Part shown: one piece after another, positions 25,068 to 33,287 of the stretch
How the letters are laid out: each line of letters opens with the position of its first letter
How positions within the stretch are numbered: position 1 is the first letter of the stretch
Source: Microbacterium sp. AG1240
GTDB lineage: Bacteria; Actinomycetota; Actinomycetes; Actinomycetales; Microbacteriaceae
DNA length: 64,000 nucleotides
Reading direction: 5' to 3'
Assembly (NCBI RefSeq): GCF_003635115.1
Contig: NZ_RBXJ01000002.1
Span: 186,001-250,000, forward strand
Made by a program: the position numbers and the translations under genes
Notes under the pieces: generated by a model
What the model was told of the DNA's origin: nothing
Databases searched by the model: none
The model's input: only the letters and a program-made list of their open reading frames with translations

Positions 25068-26803
25068 GAGCGCGCCTCCGTCGGTGAGTTGCCACGTTCG
25101 GGGCCTTCCGCGGCCGTGGATGACCCGGGTCGCGGCAAGTGAGAGGCGGATGCTACGGGAAGGGGAGCGGCGAGGGTGACCACGTCGTCGGCGATGCGGC
25201 GCGCGGAGGTGCGGTGCGAGACCAGCACGATGGCCGTGCCGTCGTCGGCGAGGGAACGCAGCCGCCTCCACAGGGCGGCTTCGGTGTCGGAGTCGAGGGC
25301 GCTGGAGGGCTCGTCGAGCACAAGGACGCCGACGCCCTCGGTGCGACGCAGCCGGTAGAGGGCACGGGCGACGGCGATGCGCTGCGCCTGACCGCCCGAG
25401 AGGCCTGCTCCCTGCGAACCCAGCTCGAGCGCCGGGTCGATGTCGTGCGCCTGGGCATCGGCGAGGCTCGCGCGCACGACCGCCGCGTCGGGCGCCGGAT
25501 CGCCGAGGGCGATGTTCTGCGCCACGGAGCCCGCGACGAGGCCGGGCCGCTGCCCTGCCCACGCGATCGCCGCCCGCGCGTCCGATGCCGCGGTCCCGTC
25601 GATGTCGATCGTGCCCTCGTAGTCGGCGAACCCCAGGAGGGCGGCGACGAGGCTCGACTTCCCCGCCCCGCTCGGTCCGTCGATCAGCACGACGCGCCCC
25701 GGGGCGGCGACGAGATCGACCGGCGGCAGCATCCGTTCTCCTCGGCTGACCCGCAGCCCGCGCACCGCGACGCTCCGCCCGCCGGCACCGGGGCGGGCGT
25801 CGTCTTCCCGTGCGCGCTCCTTCTGCGCGCTGTCGAGCACGTCGAAGATCTCGTCGGTCGCGGCCACGCCCTCGGCGGCCGCGTGGAACTGCACGCCGAC
25901 CTGACGCAGCGGCAGATACGCCTCGGGGGCGAGAAGCAGCACGAACAGCCCGACGAGCAGGTCCATCTCACCGGCGAGCAAGCGGAAGCCGATCGTCACC
26001 GCGACGATCGCGACCGAGATCGAGGCGAGGAACTCGAGGGCGAACCCCGAGACGAACGAGACGCGCAGCACCGACATCGTCTCGCGCTTGTAGCGGCGCG
26101 TGACCGTCTCGATGGTGTCGGCGGCCCGGTGCTGGCGTCCGAAGGCCTTGAGCGTGCCGAGCCCGTTGACGGTGTCGGCGAAGCGGGCGGCGAGGCGCTG
26201 GAGCGTGTCGAACTGACGCCGCTGGACGGCGCGGGTGGCGAGCCCGATGAGCACCATGAAGAGGGGGATGAGCGGGATCGTCAGCACGACGATGAGGGCC
26301 GAGAGGGGGTCGGCGAGCAGGATCGCGCCGATGACGATCGGCATCGTGATGGCGGTGGCGACCAGCTGCGGCAGGTAGCGCCCGAAGTAGGCGTCGAGCG
26401 ATTCGAGCCCGTGGCCGGCCACGACGGCGAGAGAAGCGGCGTTGCGCGTGCCGAGCCATCTCGGCCCCAGCCCGCCGACGGCCGTGACGAGGGCGTCGCG
26501 CAGCTGCAGCGAGGCGCGGGCCGCGCCCATCGCCGACACCCGCTCCGACGCGACGATCAGCAGGGAGCGCACCACGACGAATGCGGCGGCCGCCCCCACC
26601 AGCGGCCAGAGCTCGTCGAGAGGTCGACCGGCGATGGCTCCGACGAGGGCCGAGGTCAGCGTCCACGCGAAACCGACGATCACCCCGGTCTGGGCGAGCA
26701 CGATCGCCGCCGTCACGCCGAGGAACGACTTCGATGCCGTCGCGTACCGCACGAGCCGAGGGTCGACGGGGCCGCGCACCCGATCCGCCCGCTTCTCGCT
26801 CAC
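25064..26803 (-). CDS. cydD: Thiol reductant ABC exporter subunit CydD
   Basis: A 579-residue half-transporter with six helices (e.g. AITMPIVIGAILLADPLSAL, the usual CydD LIPLFMVLIG) and an ATPase domain with GPSGAGKSS, LSGGQAQRIAVARAL and VLVLDEPSSALD. I choose GTG 26803, which is 9 nt from GGAAGG; an in-frame ATG at 26812 would directly abut that site. It heterodimerises with CydC. The gap after cydB is 38 nt. Confidence 0.92.
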   Translation of the reverse strand: MSEKRADRVRGPVDPRLVRYATASKSFLGVTAAIVLAQTGVIVGFAWTLTSALVGAIAGRPLDELWPLVGAAAAFVVVRSLLIVASERVSAMGAARASLQLRDALVTAVGGLGPRWLGTRNAASLAVVAGHGLESLDAYFGRYLPQLVATAITMPIVIGAILLADPLSALIVVLTIPLIPLFMVLIGLATRAVQRRQFDTLQRLAARFADTVNGLGTLKAFGRQHRAADTIETVTRRYKRETMSVLRVSFVSGFALEFLASISVAIVAVTIGFRLLAGEMDLLVGLFVLLLAPEAYLPLRQVGVQFHAAAEGVAATDEIFDVLDSAQKERAREDDARPGAGGRSVAVRGLRVSRGERMLPPVDLVAAPGRVVLIDGPSGAGKSSLVAALLGFADYEGTIDIDGTAASDARAAIAWAGQRPGLVAGSVAQNIALGDPAPDAAVVRASLADAQAHDIDPALELGSQGAGLSGGQAQRIAVARALYRLRRTEGVGVLVLDEPSSALDSDTEAALWRRLRSLADDGTAIVLVSHRTSARRIADDVVTLAAPLPVASASHLPRPGSSTAAEGPERGNSPTEARS

Positions 26804-26841
26804 CCGGTCCATCCTTCCACCCGAGCGACCGGGGCCGCGGG

Positions 26842-27855
26842 TCAGTGCACGGATGCTGCGGCCGTCTCGATCCGCGCCCGCGTCACCCGCTTGCGGAAGA
26901 TCCAGTAGGTCCACCCCTGGTAGGCGAGCACCAGCGGGACGAAGATGAGTGCGGCCCAGCTCATGATCGTGAGCGTGTAGTCGGTGCTCGAGGCGTTCTC
27001 GATCGTGAGGGTGAACGCGGGATCGGTCGACGAGGGCATCACGTTCGGGAACAGCGCGAAGAAGAGCATCGCGACCGCCGCGATGATCGTGACCGCGCCG
27101 AGGGCGAAGGCGCGACCCTCGCGGTCGCGGGCGTTCGCCACCACCGACGCGATGAGGCAGATCGCGGCAATCGCGCCGAGGGCGAGCACCGGCAGCGAGA
27201 AGTGCGCGGTCACGGTCCAGAGCACGAAGACGGCTGCCACCGCGACGGCCAACACCCCGGCCCGAGTTGCAAGACGGCGTGCCTTCTCGTGCACCGGCCC
27301 GTCGGTCTTCAATGCCACGAACGTGACGCCGTGCACGAAGAACAGGAGCAGAGTCGTCGCACCCCCCAGGAGGCCGTAGGGATTGAGGAGCGTCAGCAGC
27401 GACCCCGTGAACTCCTTGTCGGCGTCGATCGGCACGCCCTGCACGATGTTCGCGAAGGCGACGCCCCAGAGGAACGCCGGCACGGCCGAGCCGACGACGA
27501 TCATCGTGTCGAAGCTGCGCTTCCACCGCAGCCCGTCGCGTTGGTGGCGGAACTCGAACGAGACGCCGCGGGCGATGAGGGCCAGCAGGATCAGCAGCAG
27601 CGGGAGGTAGAACCCGCTGAACAGCGTCGCGTACCACTCCGGGAACGCGGCGAACAAGCACGCCCCGGCGACGATGAGCCAGGTCTCGTTGAGGTCCCAC
27701 ACCGGGCCGATGGTGTTGATGATCTGCCGGCGGCCGACGTCGTCCTTCGCCAGGAAAGGAAGCGACATGCCCACACCGAAGTCGAAGCCGTCGAGCACGA
27801 AGTACCCGATGAAGAAGAATCCGATGATCCAGAACCAGAGGAATGCGAGGTCCAT
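26842..27855 (-). CDS. cydB: Cytochrome bd ubiquinol oxidase subunit II
   Basis: A 337-residue membrane protein beginning FLWFWIIGFFFIGYFVLDGFDFGVG, with NTIGPVWDLNETWLI, both standard CydB signatures. About eight or nine helices follow. It pairs with CydA to reduce O2 to water with high affinity. Its start lies 8 nt after the cydA stop. Confidence 0.95.
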   Translation of the reverse strand: MDLAFLWFWIIGFFFIGYFVLDGFDFGVGMSLPFLAKDDVGRRQIINTIGPVWDLNETWLIVAGACLFAAFPEWYATLFSGFYLPLLLILLALIARGVSFEFRHQRDGLRWKRSFDTMIVVGSAVPAFLWGVAFANIVQGVPIDADKEFTGSLLTLLNPYGLLGGATTLLLFFVHGVTFVALKTDGPVHEKARRLATRAGVLAVAVAAVFVLWTVTAHFSLPVLALGAIAAICLIASVVANARDREGRAFALGAVTIIAAVAMLFFALFPNVMPSSTDPAFTLTIENASSTDYTLTIMSWAALIFVPLVLAYQGWTYWIFRKRVTRARIETAAASVH

Positions 27856-27863
27856 GTCAGCTC

Positions 27864-29285
27864 CTAGTAGACCGTCGTCGGGGTGTTCTCGACGGAGTCG
27901 GGTTTACGGGGGGCGGTCGGGTCGGGGAGGGGGTCGGGTCCCTTCTGGGCGTATCTGATGATCAGCCCGACCTCGACCACGGCGAGCACGGCGTAGATGG
28001 TCGTGAAGGCCACCAGAGAGATGAGCACGTTCCACCCGGGAACGCTCGGCGAGACGCCGTCCTCGGTCAGCATGAGGCCGAACACGATCCAGGGCTGGCG
28101 GCCCATCTCGGTGAAGATCCATCCGACGAGGCTGCCGATCAGGGGGAGCGGAGCGCTCCACACCAGCACGCGCCACATCCAGGGCTTCATCGTGAAGCGC
28201 GACGTCGAGCGCGTCAGCCACAGGCCGGCGACGGAGAGGAGCGCGGCCGCGCCGCCCAGGCCCATCATCCAGCGGAAGGCCCAGTAGGTCACCCAGATGA
28301 CGGGCGTGTAGTCGCCGGGGCCGAACTGGGCGGTGTACTGCGCCTGCAGGTCGTTGATGCCCTCGACACAACCGTCGAACGAGTGCGTCGACAGGAGGGA
28401 CAGCAGCCACGGCACGCGCAGCGACCACACCTCCGCCGAGCCGTCGGGGGTGCCGAGCGAGAAGATCGAGAACGATGCATCGGCCCCGCAGGCGGTGTTG
28501 TACATCGCCTCGGCGGCGGCCATCTTCATCGGCTGGGTCTGCACCATGACGAGGCTCAGCTGGTCGCCGGAGAGGGCGACCCCGGCGAACGAGATCACCA
28601 GGAACCACATGCCGAATCGCAGCGAGGGACGCATCATCTCCGTGTTGCGACCGCGGGCGAGATGCCAGGCGGAGACGGCGATGACGACGGCGCCGGCGAA
28701 CATCCAGGCCGAGGTGATCGTGTGCGGGAATGCGGCCAGGGCGACGGGGTTCGTCAGCAAGGCCCCGAAGTCCACGAGTTCGGCGCGCGATCCGTCTGCC
28801 GCCATCTCGTAGCCGACGGGGTTCTGCATGAAGGCGTTCGCGGCGAGGATGAAGTAGGCCGACAGGGTGGCGCCCAGTACCGCCATCCAGATGCTCGCGA
28901 GGTGCGCGAGACGCGGAAGCTTGTCCCACCCGAAGATCCACAACCCGATGAAGGTGGCCTCCAGGAAGAAGGCGAGCAGGCCTTCGAAGGCGAGGGGGGC
29001 GCCGAAGACGTCACCGACGAAGCGCGAGTACGCCGACCAGTTCATGCCGAACTGGAACTCCTGCACGATGCCGGTCACCACGCCCATGGCGAAGTTGATG
29101 AGGAAGATCTTGCCGAAGAACCGCGTCAGGTGAAGCCACTTCACCGACCCGGTGCGGTACCAGACCGTCTGGAAGATCGCGACCACGAGGCCCATGCCGA
29201 GCGTGAGGGGCACGAAGAGGTAGTGGTAGAGCGTCGTCAGGCCGAACTGCCAGCGAGCGAGAAGCAGGGGGTCGAGCCACTCCAC
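27864..29285 (-). CDS. cydA: Cytochrome bd ubiquinol oxidase subunit I
   Basis: A 473-residue CydA. His21 in LTTLYHYLFVPLTLG is the heme b595-type ligand position. Also present are ARWQFGLTT, the quinol-site region after LSGDQLSLVMVQTQPMKMAAAEA, and GRQPWIVFG near the C-terminus. The quinol loop is short, as in non-enterobacterial oxidases. GTG 29285 follows TAGGAGG. First gene of cydABDC; a strong palindrome at 29311 precedes it. Confidence 0.95.
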   Translation of the reverse strand: MEWLDPLLLARWQFGLTTLYHYLFVPLTLGMGLVVAIFQTVWYRTGSVKWLHLTRFFGKIFLINFAMGVVTGIVQEFQFGMNWSAYSRFVGDVFGAPLAFEGLLAFFLEATFIGLWIFGWDKLPRLAHLASIWMAVLGATLSAYFILAANAFMQNPVGYEMAADGSRAELVDFGALLTNPVALAAFPHTITSAWMFAGAVVIAVSAWHLARGRNTEMMRPSLRFGMWFLVISFAGVALSGDQLSLVMVQTQPMKMAAAEAMYNTACGADASFSIFSLGTPDGSAEVWSLRVPWLLSLLSTHSFDGCVEGINDLQAQYTAQFGPGDYTPVIWVTYWAFRWMMGLGGAAALLSVAGLWLTRSTSRFTMKPWMWRVLVWSAPLPLIGSLVGWIFTEMGRQPWIVFGLMLTEDGVSPSVPGWNVLISLVAFTTIYAVLAVVEVGLIIRYAQKGPDPLPDPTAPRKPDSVENTPTTVY

Positions 29286-29310
29286 GGTTGCCTCCTAGTG
29301 AGCACTCATA

Positions 29311-29325
29311 TGTGGTCTGACCACA
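29311..29325. promoter_or_regulatory. GntR/FadR-type palindrome upstream of cydA
   Basis: TGTGGTC-T-GACCACA is a perfect 15-nt inverted repeat, 25 nt before the cydA start and probably overlapping the core promoter. Its centre TGGTnnnACCA matches the consensus bound by FadR-subfamily GntR regulators. No such regulator lies in this window next to it. Confidence 0.6.
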
Positions 29326-29505
29326 GGATATCGCGCGTGATTCCGGGGATTGCGGAGGTCTCTCGCTGTCGAGCGATCACCCCTCCCCGTCGATGGTGGC
29401 GGGCGGTCGGGCGGTCGCTGGAGGACTTTGGTCCCGGCGTTCGCACGGAGCCCCGTGTCGATTCCACGGGTAGCCTCGGAAGATGACCCCGCAGGAGCCG
29501 CGCTC

Positions 29506-30582
29506 GTGACCGCCGTACCGGTGGCGCTGCGGCGTCGCTCCGACGTCGAGGCGGCGGACGCGGCATCCGGGCCCCTCGTCGACACGCACGGGCGCGTCCA
29601 CCGCGACCTGCGGATCTCGCTCACCGACCGCTGCTCGCTGCGCTGCACGTACTGCATGCCCGAGCAGGGCAACGAGTGGCTGGCCCGCAACAGCATCCTC
29701 ACCCTCGACGAGATCGTCGAGATCGCGGAGGTCGCCGCCGCCGCCGGCGTGCATACCTTCCGGCTGACGGGCGGCGAGCCGCTGTTGCGCCGCGACATCG
29801 TCGACATCGTGCGACGCCTCGCCGTGATCGAAGGTCCGGGAGGGCCGGTCGAGATCGCCATGACGACGAACGGCATCCGGCTCCCCGAGGTGCTCGACGA
29901 CCTCGTCGATGCCGGGCTCGCGCGACTGAACATCAGCATCGACACCATCCAGCGGGAGAAGTTCGCGTCACTCACACGACGCGACCGTCTCCCGGAGGTT
30001 CTCGAGGGGATCGCGGCGGCTGCGGCATCTCCGCTGCGCCCCCTCAAGCTCAACGCGGTGGCGATGCGCGGGGTCAACGACGACGAGATCATCGACCTCG
30101 TGCAGTTCGCGGTGGACTCCGGCGCGCAGATGCGGTTCATCGAGCAGATGCCGCTCGACGCGGGTCACACGTGGGACCGCGAGCAGATGGTCACGCGCGA
30201 AGAGATCGTCGCGACCCTCTCGTCGCGCTGGGACCTCACGCCCGTTCCGGGGCGCGGCGGAGCACCGGCCGAGAAGTGGGTGCTCGGCGGGGTCGACAAC
30301 GGCGGCGGTCCTCACGAGGTCGGGGTGATCGCATCGGTGACCGCGCCCTTCTGCGGCGACTGCGATCGACTGCGCCTCACCGCCGACGGCCAGGTGCGCA
30401 ACTGCCTGTTCTCCATCGCCGAGTACGACCTCGTTCCCGTGCTGCGCGGGGGAGCGCCCGACCGCGGGGCTGCCATCGACGCGGTCCTGCGCGCCAGCGT
30501 GCGCGGCAAGCTCCCCGGTCACGCGATCAACGACCCGTCGTTCCTGCAGCCGCCGCGCGGGATGAATGCCATCGGCGGCTGA
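29506..30582 (+). CDS. moaA: GTP 3',8-cyclase MoaA
   Basis: A 358-residue radical SAM enzyme. The N-terminal 4Fe-4S cluster motif is C43-x3-C47-x2-C50 (DRCSLRCTYC). FRLTGGEPLLRRD is the SAM-binding GGE motif. The second cluster is bound by CGDCDRLRLTADGQVRNC. The terminal Gly-Gly needed for catalysis is present. GTG 29506 follows AGGAG. It is separated from the other moa genes by cydABDC and is transcribed divergently from it. Confidence 0.95.
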   Translation: MTAVPVALRRRSDVEAADAASGPLVDTHGRVHRDLRISLTDRCSLRCTYCMPEQGNEWLARNSILTLDEIVEIAEVAAAAGVHTFRLTGGEPLLRRDIVDIVRRLAVIEGPGGPVEIAMTTNGIRLPEVLDDLVDAGLARLNISIDTIQREKFASLTRRDRLPEVLEGIAAAAASPLRPLKLNAVAMRGVNDDEIIDLVQFAVDSGAQMRFIEQMPLDAGHTWDREQMVTREEIVATLSSRWDLTPVPGRGGAPAEKWVLGGVDNGGGPHEVGVIASVTAPFCGDCDRLRLTADGQVRNCLFSIAEYDLVPVLRGGAPDRGAAIDAVLRASVRGKLPGHAINDPSFLQPPRGMNAIGG

Positions 30583-30593
30583 GCCGGCTTTCG

Positions 30594-30617
30594 TATACTC
30601 GGTACGTACATACCCGA
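30594..30617 (+). promoter_or_regulatory. Promoter and probable operator of the PadR gene
   Basis: TATACT (30594-30599) is a near-consensus -10 box 37 nt before the start. Overlapping its end is the imperfect palindrome TCGGTACGTACATACCCGA (30599-30617), with GGTA/TACC arms. The position suits autorepression by the downstream PadR protein. Confidence 0.6.
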
Positions 30618-30636
30618 TATCCCGTTCGGAGGCCGC

Positions 30637-31209
30637 ATGTCGGTGCGCCACGCGCTGCTCGCGATCCTCGATCAGGGGCCGTGCTACGGCTACCAGCTGA
30701 GAGCCGAGTACTCGCGCCGCGCCGGGGCTGCGGTGAACGTCGGTCAGATCTACACGACGCTCGAGCGTCTCGAGCGCGACGGCTTCGTCGGCAACCGCGG
30801 CGCCGATGAGCGCGGGCATGTCTACTGGGGCATCACCGACGCCGGGCGTGCGCTCGCCGCGCGGTGGGTGGCGGAGCCGGACGAGCCGGCCGCGCGCGGC
30901 GAGCTCGCGCGCAAGATCGCCCTCGTCGCGACATTGCCCGGCGTCGACGCCGAGAAGGCGATCGCGGCTCAACGCGCCGCCGCGGTGCTGCGCCTCGCCG
31001 AGGCCGAGTCGTCGCCGGATGACGGGGGAGCCACGGGGAGCGGGGGCGTCTCGTCGGTCATCCTGCGGGCCGCGGAGTGCGCTCATGCGCGTGGCGAGAT
31101 CGAGTGGCTGGATGCTGCGGCCGCGGCGCTCGCGCAGAGCCCGGTCGATCGCACCTTTCCGCTGTCTGCGGACCGACCCCGACGGGGGCGTCCGCGCACC
31201 GTCGCGTAG
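30637..31209 (+). CDS. PadR-family transcriptional regulator
   Basis: A 190-residue PadR protein. Residues 1-80 form the winged helix (HALLAILDQGPCYGYQLRAEY, GQIYTTLERLERDGFV). The C-terminal half is helical with a Gly/Ser linker and resembles the Vir-C-like dimerisation part of subfamily-1 PadR regulators. GGAGG lies 4 nt before the ATG. No exporter or phenolic-acid gene is adjacent, so the target beyond its own promoter is unknown. Confidence 0.88.
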   Translation: MSVRHALLAILDQGPCYGYQLRAEYSRRAGAAVNVGQIYTTLERLERDGFVGNRGADERGHVYWGITDAGRALAARWVAEPDEPAARGELARKIALVATLPGVDAEKAIAAQRAAAVLRLAEAESSPDDGGATGSGGVSSVILRAAECAHARGEIEWLDAAAAALAQSPVDRTFPLSADRPRRGRPRTVA

Positions 31210-31308
31210 GTGCTGTGGGCGGGTAGGACACGGAGTCGATTTCGTCAAGCCCGACCTGCCGCCCGACCTCGCGCGCCACAGTGGAGGGAGCGGACGGAAG
31301 GAGCTGCC

Positions 31309-31539
31309 ATGGTCATGGAAGCGCGGCATATCGACCAGGGAGAGGCGTACGCCCCGTCTGAGGTTCCGTGGAACCGCATCGACCTCGAGCTGTACGAGAT
31401 CGCCCGCGACGGCGTCGTCGTCGGTTTCATCGAAGTGGTCGGGCCCGTGTTCGTCGCCCTCGGTGGTCCCCGCTACGATCGCGCGGTCGAGGTGAGCCAG
31501 GAGCTCACGTTCCATGCGGCCGTCCAGCGCTGGCGCTGA
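31309..31539 (+). CDS. Small conserved hypothetical protein
   Basis: A 76-residue protein with no recognised domain. It has a moderately hydrophobic centre (GVVVGFIEVVGPVFVALGG) flanked by charged segments, and no clear membrane anchor. The ATG at 31309 follows GGAAGGAG, a strong ribosome binding site, which is the main evidence that it is translated. It may be a second gene of the PadR operon (100-nt gap). Confidence 0.6.
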   Translation: MVMEARHIDQGEAYAPSEVPWNRIDLELYEIARDGVVVGFIEVVGPVFVALGGPRYDRAVEVSQELTFHAAVQRWR

Positions 31540-31560
31540 CGGTCCGAGCCGCAGAATAGG

Positions 31561-31896
31561 TCAGACGAGCCGGTAGCCGGCTTCGTCAATCGCCGCACGC
31601 ACGGCGTCGTCGGCGACGGGCGCCGAGGTTCGGATGCGCACGCGAGACGACCCGCCCGCAACCAGGTCGATGTCCACACCGTCGACGCCGTCGAGCGCCG
31701 ACAGCTCGTCCGACACCGCGCGCACGCAGTGATCGCACGTCATCCCCTCGACGAGCAGCTCGCGCCGGTCGGTCGCCGCGCCCTCGGACGCGGGGGTCGA
31801 CGCGACGCCGCAGCTCCCCCCGCCGCAGCACGAGCCGGACGGTGCGACGGTTGCCGCATCGCCGATCGAGGTGAGGGAAATCGGCTGGATCGTCAC
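31561..31896 (-). CDS. CopZ-like heavy-metal-associated protein
   Basis: A 111-residue protein. Residues ~46-111 form an HMA domain with the metal motif GMTCDHC and AIDEAGYRLV at the end. The N-terminal tail carries a second Cys cluster (CCGGGSCG) not found in standard CopZ. It probably binds Cu(I) and passes it on or stores it. AGGAG precedes the GTG. It is the second gene after csoR and no copper ATPase is nearby. Confidence 0.85.
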   Translation of the reverse strand: MTIQPISLTSIGDAATVAPSGSCCGGGSCGVASTPASEGAATDRRELLVEGMTCDHCVRAVSDELSALDGVDGVDIDLVAGGSSRVRIRTSAPVADDAVRAAIDEAGYRLV

Positions 31897-31927
31897 GGGA
31901 ATCTCCTGTCGGAACGGGACGAGGGTG

Positions 31928-32209
31928 TCAAGAACGGACGAGACGAGCGATCGCCTCGTTTGCTTCGCGGATCTTCTCTTGTGCGACCGGACCGCCCTGA
32001 GCCGTCGCCTCCGCCACGCAGTGACCGAGGTGATCGCTCAGCAGCGACAGTGCCACGGTCTCGAGCGCCTTGGTGGCCGCCGAGACCTGGGTGAGGATGT
32101 CGATGCAGTACTTATCGTCTTCGACCATACGCGCGATCCCGCGCACCTGGCCCTCTGCCCGGCGCAGACGCTTCAGCAGGTCGTCCTTATTGTCCTCGTA
32201 TCCGTGCAC
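31928..32209 (-). CDS. csoR: CsoR-type copper-sensing repressor
   Basis: A 93-residue CsoR/RcnR protein. The fold motif KRLRRAEGQVRGIARMVED is followed by Cys (YCIDIL), His (LLSDHLGHC) and Cys, the C-H-C copper site of true CsoR. Copper binding should release it from the palindrome overlapping its own start. It forms an operon with the CopZ-like gene. The GTG start is 6 nt after TATCAT, so the transcript is probably leaderless. Confidence 0.88.
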   Translation of the reverse strand: MHGYEDNKDDLLKRLRRAEGQVRGIARMVEDDKYCIDILTQVSAATKALETVALSLLSDHLGHCVAEATAQGGPVAQEKIREANEAIARLVRS

Positions 32210-32214
32210 AGATC

Positions 32215-32236
32215 GATGATACCCCCGGGAGGTATC
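32215..32236. promoter_or_regulatory. CsoR operator overlapping the csoR -10 box
   Basis: GATACCCCCGGGAGGTATC (32218-32236) is a 19-nt palindrome with one mismatched pair and the G/C-tract core of CsoR operators. It overlaps the minus-strand -10 box TATCAT (32215-32220), only 6 nt before the GTG start. Confidence 0.75.
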
Positions 32237-32246
32237 ACCGGGGATG

Positions 32247-32600
32247 TCAGACCGACGTTCGCAGGTCGGTCGGTCCGTCGTCGTCGAGGCCCGCTCCGAC
32301 CTCGTCCTCCGCGGCCAGATCTCCCTGCCCGTCCTCGCCGAGAGCTGCCTCCACGGGCGAGTCGCCCTGCGTGACGGGCTGGTCGGCGTCGGTGAGGTGG
32401 AGGTCGGACGCCGGGATGTCCTCGCGCCGCTCGGGCGCCGACTCGTCGTCGACGTCGTCGCCGTCGAAGGCCGCAGCGAGCACGGCGTCGTCGTTCATGG
32501 TCGGGTCGTCGAGGGTCGTGTCGTCCTGCGTCGCCGCGAGGGCCGCGTCGTCGCCCGTCGTCGTGTCGAGGGAGTCGGATTCGTCGAAGGGGATGCTCAT
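32247..32600 (-). CDS. Acidic, probably disordered hypothetical protein
   Basis: A 117-residue protein made almost wholly of Asp, Glu, Ala, Thr and Gly with very few basic residues (DDAALAATQDDTTLDD, DGDDVDDES, AAEDEVGAGLDDDGP). No domain, signal peptide or membrane segment is visible; it should be unstructured. AGGACC precedes the ATG. Similar acidic proteins are annotated in other Microbacterium genomes without function. Confidence 0.6.
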   Translation of the reverse strand: MSIPFDESDSLDTTTGDDAALAATQDDTTLDDPTMNDDAVLAAAFDGDDVDDESAPERREDIPASDLHLTDADQPVTQGDSPVEAALGEDGQGDLAAEDEVGAGLDDDGPTDLRTSV

Positions 32601-32752
32601 GGAAGGTCCTGTCTGTCGTGTCCTTCCACGGTGCCGTCCGCCACGGGGCGGCGCCCCCGGGTTGACGACACAGGTGGGGAGCGTTATCCGGGTCTGCGCA
32701 ACCCCCGCGCGGACGGCCGTCTTCGAGAGCTGAGAGGCGTTACGGTCGTCGT

Positions 32753-33253
32753 ATGGCTTCCGCGGACCGCGACGACGAGGTGGATCTCCTCATCGACGCC
32801 TGGTCGCGTCGGCTCCCCGACGTCGACCTCACCCCCCTCGATGTCATGTCGAGACTCCGGCGCGTCTCGCACCGGCTCACGCGACTGCGGGCGAGCGCCT
32901 TCAACGGCGCCGGATTGGCGAGCTGGGAGTTCGACGTGCTGGCGGCCCTCCGCCGCACCGAGCCGCCCCACGAACTGAGTCCCGCGCAGCTGATCGGGGC
33001 GACGATGATCGGCTCCGCCGCCATGTCGAACCGTCTCGACAAGCTGTCCGGCCGCGGTCTGATCCAGCGCCGTCCCAATGACATCGACCGTCGCAGCGTG
33101 ATCGTCCAGTTGACCGACGAGGGCGCCGCGCGCGTCGACGCGGCGATGGGCGAGCTCGTGCGTCGTGAAGCGATCGAGCTGCGCGAGGTGAGCCTGGCCG
33201 ATCAGGCCCACCTCGCCCGCATCCTGCGGCAGATGCTCGACACCGACACGTGA
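32753..33253 (+). CDS. MarR-family transcriptional regulator
   Basis: A 166-residue MarR protein. The winged helix runs from about residue 60 (WEFDVLAALRR) through GATMIGSAAMSNRLDKLSGRGLIQRRPNDIDRR, followed by VQLTDEGAARVDAAMGEL. TACGGT ends 6 nt before the ATG (leaderless). The downstream Gfo/Idh gene begins 34 nt later and is probably co-transcribed, making it a candidate target. Confidence 0.88.
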   Translation: MASADRDDEVDLLIDAWSRRLPDVDLTPLDVMSRLRRVSHRLTRLRASAFNGAGLASWEFDVLAALRRTEPPHELSPAQLIGATMIGSAAMSNRLDKLSGRGLIQRRPNDIDRRSVIVQLTDEGAARVDAAMGELVRREAIELREVSLADQAHLARILRQMLDTDT

Positions 33254-33287
33254 ACCGGCTCGGGCCGGCCGCCCGCGAGGAGACCGA

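Noticed and set aside
31210..31308. Longer start for the 76-residue protein
   Set aside because: The extra 33 residues are Arg/Pro-rich and lack a ribosome binding site, whereas ATG 31309 has a strong one.
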